Origin: Rhipicephalus microplus
Taxonomy: Eukaryota; Arthropoda; Arachnida; Ixodida; Ixodidae
NCBI RefSeq assembly: GCF_043290135.1
Contig: NC_134700.1
Location: 75,384,000-75,447,999 of the forward strand
Length of the DNA: 64,000 nucleotides
Direction: 5' to 3'
How positions within the stretch are numbered: the stretch's first letter is position 1; every line of letters begins with the position of its first letter. This document shows positions 57,701 through 64,000 of this stretch, in pieces. The notes beneath the pieces are model-generated. The model was not told where the DNA came from, did no database searches, and saw nothing but the letters and a program-made list of their open reading frames with translations. The translations under genes were made by a program, and so were the position numbers.

Positions 57701-58150
57701 GGACCAGCACAATCTTCTTGATGGCGTTTGTATGATCGGGCTCGACAAGTCAAGTGCAGGGTCCTGAGCGGACGTGAGAACAGCATACGGGAACAAACAC
57801 TGCTGTCCGATTGTCACATCTTCCGACAACGAAAGCGCATTGATGGGCAGAGTCGGAAAATCGTCGTGGCAGTGGGCAACGTACTTTGTAGAAGAATCTC
57901 CCCAGTTCCACAGTGAAGCGTAGCGCTGCATTCATGAAGAAGGTCTATCCCTAAAATGACGTCATAATTTGCGTGAGCCAGTACAGTGAATTCAACTCGG
58001 AAGTTTTATTCACCAATCGTGAGTACAACTGAGCAAGCACCAACAGAGCATAACGCTTCACCTCCAACTCCACGAAAAGTTTCTTTATGATTGCACGTGA
58101 ACATAACTTTGGGACCCAAGAAACAATGCTTGAAATGAAGACTCTTTGCT
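54790..58150 (-). pseudogene. Gypsy B pol: end of protease, RT, RNase H, integrase
   Basis: The protease resumes at about 58145 (KSLHFKHCFLGPKV, HANYDVILGIDLLHE). RT: WRFCVDYRCLNAVTKKDVYP, PFGLCDAPATFKRFID, and catalytic MGFLDDVILFG at about 56895 (F in place of the usual Y). RNase H: ALTELHTDASGIGVGAVLVQ and [13 protein letters not shown]. Integrase: a zinc-binding segment near 55800-55720, then core residues in GIDLLGPF, VIRDRGRQF and NGLTERTDST (the D-D-E triad). The C-terminal segment SGPFVITQCMSDVTY runs almost to the polypurine tract. Roughly ten frameshifts or stops are present. Domain order RT-RNase H-integrase is that of Gypsy. Confidence 0.8.
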
Positions 58151-59480
58151 AGGTTCTAGCGTCAAAATTCTAGAGCATATAGTATTCAAACATTTGTTTA
58201 TGTTTGTCGAAAGAAATAACCTAACCACGCCCCTTCAGCACGGCTTTCGCAAAGGGTATTCTTCGGTAACCCAGCTAATTGAGACGTTTCATGACCTATC
58301 AGCAGTAATCGATATGAATGGTCGAGCATATGTTATATTATTGAATTTTAGAAAGCTTTCGATCGTGTGAGTCATCAGAAATTACTAATTAAGCTCGAAC
58401 TACTTCTGCAAAATGAGAAATTACTTACATAGATTACCACTTATCTTTCAATGAGGAGCCAAATGTTGCCTTTGATGGTGTCACCTCGAGTTCCGCCCCC
58501 GTGAAATCGGCTTTGCCTCAAGGGTCAATTTAGCGGCCGTTGTTTTTTCTGTTATTTAATAATAATATTGTGCTAAAAGTGCCCGTAAAAATAAAGCTTT
58601 TCGCGGACGATTGTATAATATATCAGGAAATTTGTAGTTACAATGATCAAGAATCTTTAAATACTGCACCAGCAACGTTACAAACGTGGTGTGAAAATCG
58701 ACAGATGACAATTAATTTTAAAAAAACAGTAGCAATGCGAATTACGCGTAAGAAACAACCGCTTCCGTTTACCTATCACGTCAATGGCCATGCGTTATCC
58801 GAAGTCTCCAAACAAAAATATTTAGGACTCATACTAACATCAGACTTAAAATGAAATGAACACATAGAATACATTGAAAGAAATGCAATGAAAAAGCTTG
58901 GCTATTTGCGAAGGAGGCTTGTGAATGCCACACCACTCATCAAACCTCTCGCGTACAAAACTTTTATTAGACCAGTATAAGAATATGGAGCTGCAGTGCG
59001 GGATCCCCTTACTGAGTCCAATATTGAAAAATTACAAATGGTCCGAAGAAAATCTGTCCGATTTGTTTTAATTGTTATAGTTGGCGTACTTCCCCTTCAC
59101 TTCTACTAATTAAAGCGGATTTCAAAAAACTACGGGAGAGAAGAAGAATGGAGAGGCTGAAGTTTTTTTACCTCATTTTCTACAACAAAATTGGTATCAA
59201 CAAAACAGTGCGCATTTGACGAATAAGTGATTATGCTGTGCGCTGACATCATTCAAAGAAAGTTTTAGATTACGTGAACCGCACAGACACATTCAGGTAT
59301 TCATTTTTTCCAAGAACTACCCGTGCATGGAATTGCCTATCACCCGATGCTGTACAGTGTCGAACAGTTGATTTATTTTTACATGCTTTCAATAACCACT
59401 AACAGTTTTTTGTACATTCATGCAGCCCAGAGTTACGCAATGCTTCCATTTTTAGTACATTTCAGTCAGCAAAGCTATGC
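58146..59480 (+). pseudogene. Reverse transcriptase C-terminal half of the CR1-like element
   Basis: QHGFRKGYSSVTQLIETFHD, then a stop-laden palm. The catalytic IKLFADDCIIY follows (about 58600), then LQTWCENRQMTINFKKT, YLGLILTSDL, GYLRRRL and EYGAAV, spread over several frames with in-frame stops. The same blocks occur in the element at 62240-64000, so the two may belong to one family. No RNase H. Confidence 0.7.
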
Positions 59481-59929
59481 CATTGTTGATTGATTGATTG
59501 ATATGTGGGGTTTAACGTCCCAAAACCACCATATGATTATGAGAGACGCCGTAGTGGAGGGCTCCGGAAATTTTGACCACCTGGGGTTCTTTAATGTGCA
59601 CCCAAATCTGAGCACACGGGCCTACAACATTTCCGCCTCCCTCGAAAATGCAGCCGCCGCAGCCGGGATTTGAACCCGCGACCTGCGGGTCAGCAGCCGA
59701 GTACTTTAGCCACTAGACCACCACGGCGGGGCTATGCCATTGTTTTAATATCATTCTTTAGTTTTTTGTAAATTTATACCAAAGTGTTGAATCGTAACCA
59801 CTGTCAGTATGCTGTGTGACGCCAACTATGTTTTTTTAGTAAACATTTCTGTATGCCCATTCCTGCTTGAGACCTGGTAAACAGGTCAGCAGTAGGTAAT
59901 AAATCAAGTAAAATAAATCAATAGCAGTA
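58157..59929 (+). mobile_element. CR1-like non-LTR element inserted in the Gypsy B protease
   Basis: A 5'-truncated insertion in the plus direction. RT sequence begins at once at its left edge (ILEHIVFKHLFMFVER) and its right edge is an AT-rich simple tail, aataaatcaagtaaaataaa. Upstream of its left edge and beyond its right edge lie the two halves of the same Gypsy protease. The exact breakpoints are good to about 10 bases; no clear target duplication was found. Confidence 0.75.
59488..59730 (-). mobile_element. tRNA-derived SINE (Ruka-like) with perfect 14-bp target duplication
   Basis: The minus strand runs from gccccgccgtggtggtctag through the B-box gggttcaaatcccgg and the conserved body to gggacgttaaaccccacata and a (tcaa)n tail. 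The 14 bases gctatgccattgtt occur at 59474-59487 and 59731-59744, a perfect target-site duplication. It lies in the 3' untranslated part of the CR1-like element. Confidence 0.92.
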
Positions 59930-59934
59930 CCAGT

Positions 59935-61488
59935 GTTTACAAGAGCAAGAGTATCTACACCGTATATACACACACGCCCTTTGTCCATCAACATCACAGC
60001 CGAAGATGGAATTCTCGAAACTGACCGTGCCGCGACCACAGCTTCATCGGTCGCACCAGCTAGTTTCCCAGCTGATGCGGCCAAGGCGATCTACGACGTG
60101 GAGACGGCGACCGGCGGGAACGTGTCAGAGGCGGCGTCAGGCTTCCCACGGAGGCGGGGGACTCGCTGCGAAATTCATTAGGCCATTGCTGTCGGGGACG
60201 GTGGTCGGCTGGGTGCGAGGTATAGGTTTCGTGCATACGACGCGGGTACGTCGAAAAACGTGGCGGCACAGGTGTTTCGTGCATATGAGCTGGGTCCGTC
60301 GAAAAACGCGGCGGCGCAGGAGGCCGGCTTGGACAGAAGCGCAAAATATGCCCTGGGAGACCACATGTGTAGCAAACGGGCACTTGTCGGCTTACATTAG
60401 CAGCAGCAGAGGTGGCAGAAGTACGCGGAGACGGGTGGTGCTCCGCAGGAACATTTCGTGATGACGCATAGTAGTCTTCTGGTAGAGGCCTGATTGACGA
60501 CGCTTGGAGGTCCGCAGCGGCACGTCGAGATGATGACATACTGTGGTGACTGTGACCCGTCGGGGAAAACGGAAGTCGCGAAGTGAAATCTGCAGTTTCT
60601 GTGGGTGGTCGGTTTTCGACGTGGCGCTCTCGCATCCAGTAGGGAGGTGGTTCGGGGCACGGGACGAACGAGCATTGGTGGTAAGCATAACCTGCTTGAA
60701 GCCGTACGAGCGCTTCTCTAACTATCCGACGTACGAGGAAGGGGATGTTTTCGCAGGCGGCGACGTCTATACTTGCCCCAGTGGGAACATTGTCCAAGCG
60801 CCCGAACTTGGGTGAAATTCTCTGGGTGTTCAACGCCTCGAATGCGCGGCACTGCGGCCTCAAAATAGAGTGTTCATGTTTTCTGTCGTTATCAGAAAAT
60901 TGTACACGTCCTCGGCGATGCCTTCTAACAAATGACCAACTTTGTCTCCGTCAGACATATTTTCGTTGACAATCCCACAAAGCTTCAATGCTTCTTCAAT
61001 GTAGATTGTGCACGTTTCGCCGAGCAACTGAGCCCTAAGTGACAGCGTTTGCTGAGCTTTCTTTTTCATAGAACTCGTATAGCCAAAGCAAGCCTTCAGT
61101 TCCTCAAAAATATATCCCAAGTGGTGAGGACATGCTCAAGGTTCTCAAACCAAAGCAAAGTGGTCCCGGCAAAGAAGAATATTACGTTCATGAGCTTTGC
61201 CGGCGCGCTCCATTCGTATTAGTGGCTCACTCAGTCGTAGTGTTTTAGCCAAGCACCCACGTCGTCGTCAGTTTTACTTGAGAATATCCGTGGCTCAGGC
61301 ACCCAGTAGTCTGGTTCTCGAGGTCGACGGCCACCTTGTGCCATTTCGGTGGCACTGGTGGATGCAGCAGCATAGTACGTCAAAGAGATTGCTTTGTCGT
61401 CGTTCATGCTAATGTTGCCCGGGGGTAGGCCAGCTAAGCGTCTGCTTCTTCGATAAACTTCTGCTACGGGATCCAGGACGGTGAACAA
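59935..61488 (-). pseudogene. Gypsy B gag (with CCHC knuckle) and start of protease
   Basis: After the LTR the frame reads FTVLDPVAEVYRRSRRL, with a likely real start at MNDDKAISL (about 61410). Then PDYWVPEPRIFSSKTDDDV, GVWL-type AWLKHYD, and, after shifts, FEELKACFG and LLGETCTIYIEEALKLC. The C-terminal part is proline-, serine- and arginine-rich and holds one knuckle, CYTCGLPGHILRFC (about 60370). Protease begins with GRVCIYGVDTLALVNTGTAI near 59950; the active site reads N-T-G instead of D-T-G. The CR1-like insertion starts right after it. Gag would form the particle and bind RNA. Confidence 0.7.
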
Positions 61489-61508
61489 CCCAGAACCTCC
61501 ACCAAAGC

Positions 61509-61629
61509 TGTTACGAATGTGAAGGGCTTATTTACACTGAAAAATGCCAGTGCTCAACCGTCACTGCCGAATCACCATCGCTCGAGAGCGTCCTACCTCT
61601 TCTTTCTCGCTCTTTCAGTCCACGTTACA
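61509..61629 (-). repeat. 5' LTR of Gypsy B (121 bp)
   Basis: On the minus strand it starts TGTAACGTGGACTG and ends ATTCGTAACA. The first 60-70 bases recur at the other end of the element (54767 downward), with agagcgag, gaagaggtaggacgctctcg and agcgatggtgattc shared. TGGTGGAGGTTCTGGG follows at once and may be the primer-binding site. Confidence 0.7.
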
Positions 61630-62239
61630 ATATTGATATTTCCTGGGTAGTAGGCCAGCATTAGCTATGCTGTCCTTCATCATTATTTTGAGAAGTGTGG
61701 TATCCGATAAACCCTTGCAAAGAATTTTGTGTCAATTGTTCATGCAGTGCCTGATGACGATATGGAATTGTGCCTGAAGTGCGTGGGCGCTACAGAACTA
61801 CAAGCTTTTGTAATGGGTTGGATGAATAGAAGACCCACTCGTTACGCTATTCACTTTGTGTGGCGCCTGGTTGTTGTTTTGGTGCGCTAAAGCAGCTTAT
61901 TACTCATATTATCGCGATGCCTCTCCTGACATAAAGTCTGCTTAAGACAGGTTTTCGAACAATTCCCAGGCACCGGCGTCTTGGTGTACCTCTTGATAAA
62001 AACCGTTTGTTGTCTTGGTGTTTCTTTTGACAACCACCGTAATAGTGGTCCTCATTTGACGCACGCCATAAACACTCTCCGTCGAAAGGTGTTAATTTGG
62101 CGAGGACGAGATCTTTACGTTTTTAGAGAGCTAAAGCATGCAACATCTTTCTAGCCTGAAAGCTTGTCTACATACAAGTATTGCATTGCTCTCGCGTACA
62201 TATTTAATTACAGAATACTGCGGTCGAAAGACCAAGCAG
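61630..62239. other. Interval without a recognised gene
   Basis: Between Gypsy B and the next CR1-like element I see no coding motif, repeat or promoter-like structure that can be supported. Confidence 0.4.
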
Positions 62240-64000
62240 GGGGCATAATAAAAAGTTCATCACAATGTAACTTCAATAAAAAGAAAGTTCAAGCAATAAA
62301 AATGTGTTAAGGCAGTAGAACACAGCATAACATTTGAACAAAGTAAAATGGCAGCAAGAAATTGAAAAATTGCAACCAAAGAATGCAAATCAGATACAAC
62401 ATGAGACACTCTGAGATCTTGAGTTGTACGGTTAAAAACGAAAAGATACATAGTTATTGAAGTCAGGATTTTCATTATAACAAAATTCTTCAAAAGGTAA
62501 CGCGTTCCAATCATTGATCGTCTGAGGAAAGAACGAGTTCATGAAAACATTAGTACGTGCGAAGTAAGGTTCAAGAGTGTACCTGTGCGTATGTCGAGTT
62601 TGTCTTGAGATTCGATTTCTTAAATAAGTTTCTGGACTATTGTTAAATTTACGGAAATAAATTGAGTAGAAATTTCAGCCGGGAACAGATCTTCGGTATT
62701 TTAAAATAGGGATATCAATAATGGCCATGATTGTTGTTGGTGAGTCATTTCTCTGGTTGGCAATAAAGATAAAGCGATCCGCCTATCGCTGCAACATCTC
62801 TAGCTTCTTAACATCTTTCTTTATATGTGGCTCCCAAACGACACTAGCATAATCTAAATTTGGTCTTATAAAAGCATTGTAGGCCAACATTTTGATTTCT
62901 GAGGGTGCTCTTTTTATTTGTGTCTCGAAAAACCGAGCTTTCTAGAAGCAGGTGAGCATGTTTTATTAATGTGGTTGACCATGTTAGGTGGCTTGTATTT
63001 GTGACGCCCAAATATTTATATTCGTTAACCTCAGTCAATGGCCAGTTGTTGAGAGAATGCGTATAATTAAAACGATGTTTCTCATTTGTTTTATGCATGA
63101 CAACTGATTTATTGCTATTTAATTTCATTGACCAATCTTCACACCGCTTAGAAATGGCACAGAGGTTGGATTGCAGGCATTGCTGGTCAATCAGAGCAGT
63201 AATCATTTTAAAAAGTATGCAGTCGTCTGCAAAAAGCTTTATGTGAACTTGTGATGTTTCTATTGATTTAACAATGTCATTTATATACTCTAGAAAGAGA
63301 ATAGGTCCCAAAACACTGCCTTGAGGAACTCCGGATGATACTGGTAGAATACCAGGCATGCAGTCATTTACTTTAACATACTGCTTGCGATTGTGAAGGT
63401 AAGAACGGATCCACTCAATGAGGTTAACAGGTAGGCCTAGAATATGTAATTTAGAAAGGAGTTAGCTATGCGCGACAAGGTCGAAGGCTTTACTGAAATC
63501 CAAAAAAGTTGCATCAGTTTGATTCCCCGTATCCAGCGACGATTTGAACTCATGAATTGTTGTGACCAGCTGCGCTGTGGACGATAATTTTTTTTCTAAA
63601 TCCATGCTGTAATGACGACAGCAGGCAGTTTTCTTAAAGAAATGTTGTGATGCAATGTGTGACTATGTGTTCTAATAGCTTACATGACGTACACGTTAAG
63701 AAAATAGGCCTGTAGTTTGCAATGTTTAGACGATCCCCTTTTTTAAACACCGGTACTACACTTGCCATGCGCCAGTCATCAGGAATGAAGGAATTTTCGA
63801 AAAAGAGGCGAAAGACGATTGTTAAAATGTGCGCAACAGGTTCGGCATTTTTACGGAATAATGTGTTAGGGATATTATCTGGACCAGCTTAAGATTTATT
63901 TTTCAGGTTAAGCAGCAAAGAAAATATACCCTCAAAAGTTATGAACTAGGACGACATTACTGGAAGAAGGTTGTCATGTGGTGATTCATGTTGGGGAATA
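62240..64000 (-). mobile_element. CR1-like non-LTR element, continues beyond the window
   Basis: It reads leftward. The 3' untranslated part lies at about 62240-62530, with aataaaaagaaag-type tail sequence at its end. The coding part occupies the rest and runs off the right edge. Confidence 0.7.
62530..64000 (-). pseudogene. Reverse transcriptase of the rightmost CR1-like element (partial)
   Basis: From the window edge, in shifting frames: GPDNIPNTLFRKNAEPVAHI, PDDWRMASVVPVFKKGD, LLEHIVTHCI, QHGFRKKLSSTAQLVT, TFLDFSKAFDLVAHS, then one open frame (63359-62844) with SGVPQGSVLGPILFLEYIND, IKLFADDCILF (catalytic FADD), RCEDWSMKLNSNKSV and YKYLGVTNTSHLTW. Stops occur, including one just after FDLVAHS. 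The RT core is one of the best preserved in the window. No RNase H follows. Confidence 0.75.

Larger units (their letters stand above)
54692..61629 (-). mobile_element. Gypsy-type LTR retrotransposon B, near complete, interrupted by a CR1-like element
   Basis: Reading leftward: 5' LTR (61629-61509), gag with zinc knuckle, protease, RT, RNase H, integrase, polypurine tract and the start of the 3' LTR. A roughly 1.8-kb CR1-like element (58157-59929) splits the protease and itself carries a SINE. Without those the element would be about 5.2 kb. All coding parts have frameshifts. Confidence 0.8.

Overview
The window looks like nuclear DNA of a chelicerate, most likely a hard (ixodid) tick. Two near-complete copies of a tRNA-headed, (CAAT)n-tailed SINE resemble the Ruka-like family I know from ixodid ticks. 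Around them lie I-clade, CR1/L2-like, Penelope and Gypsy elements with the insertions, frameshifts and introns of a large repeat-rich arthropod genome. I see no bacterial operon, rRNA gene, functional tRNA or CRISPR array. Nearly all recognisable coding sequence is transposon-derived and almost all of it is broken. The only plausible non-transposon coding piece is a terminal exon at 23019-23294.

Layout. 1-1250: a promoter-like repeat and an I-clade RNase H remnant (minus). 1343-8127: a two-gene DNA transposon of ISL2EU/Harbinger type, with a SWIM + YqaJ-nuclease gene (plus, six exons) facing a THAP + HTH + DDE transposase gene (minus, about four exons). 8700-12775: a CR1/L2-like non-LTR element (plus) whose ORF1 carries a canonical 2A ribosome-skipping motif. 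14569-19615: a long I-clade element (minus). 21961-22527: an inverted-repeat element. 23019-23294: the orphan exon, followed by a minisatellite. 23880-25667: Gypsy A (minus). 27862-28410: two SINE fragments. 30590-33200: I-clade RNase H pieces (minus).

33347-35890: a Penelope-like element (minus) split by a 2-kb CR1-like insertion (minus). 36137-39339: a MITE-like repeat beside Gypsy C (minus). 39540-40620: another RNase H remnant. 42988-43405: a degenerate tetranucleotide array. 43457-43765: a full SINE with target-site duplications. 44680-46260: a tnp2-like transposase remnant (minus). 48410-53600: a long RNase H-bearing non-LTR element (minus). 53620-54440: another RNase H fragment. 54692-61629: Gypsy B (minus), with a CR1-like element (plus) inside its protease and a SINE (minus) inside that. 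62240-64000: another CR1-like element running off the edge.

How it works together: this is a graveyard of transposons rather than a host pathway. The SWIM/YqaJ and THAP/DDE genes form one cooperating unit, the SINEs would have depended on a LINE's reverse transcriptase, and the nests give a relative order of insertion (Gypsy B before CR1-like before SINE; Penelope before CR1-like). Translations and splice-site choices come from reading the sequence by eye. Family names come from motif recognition, with no database search.
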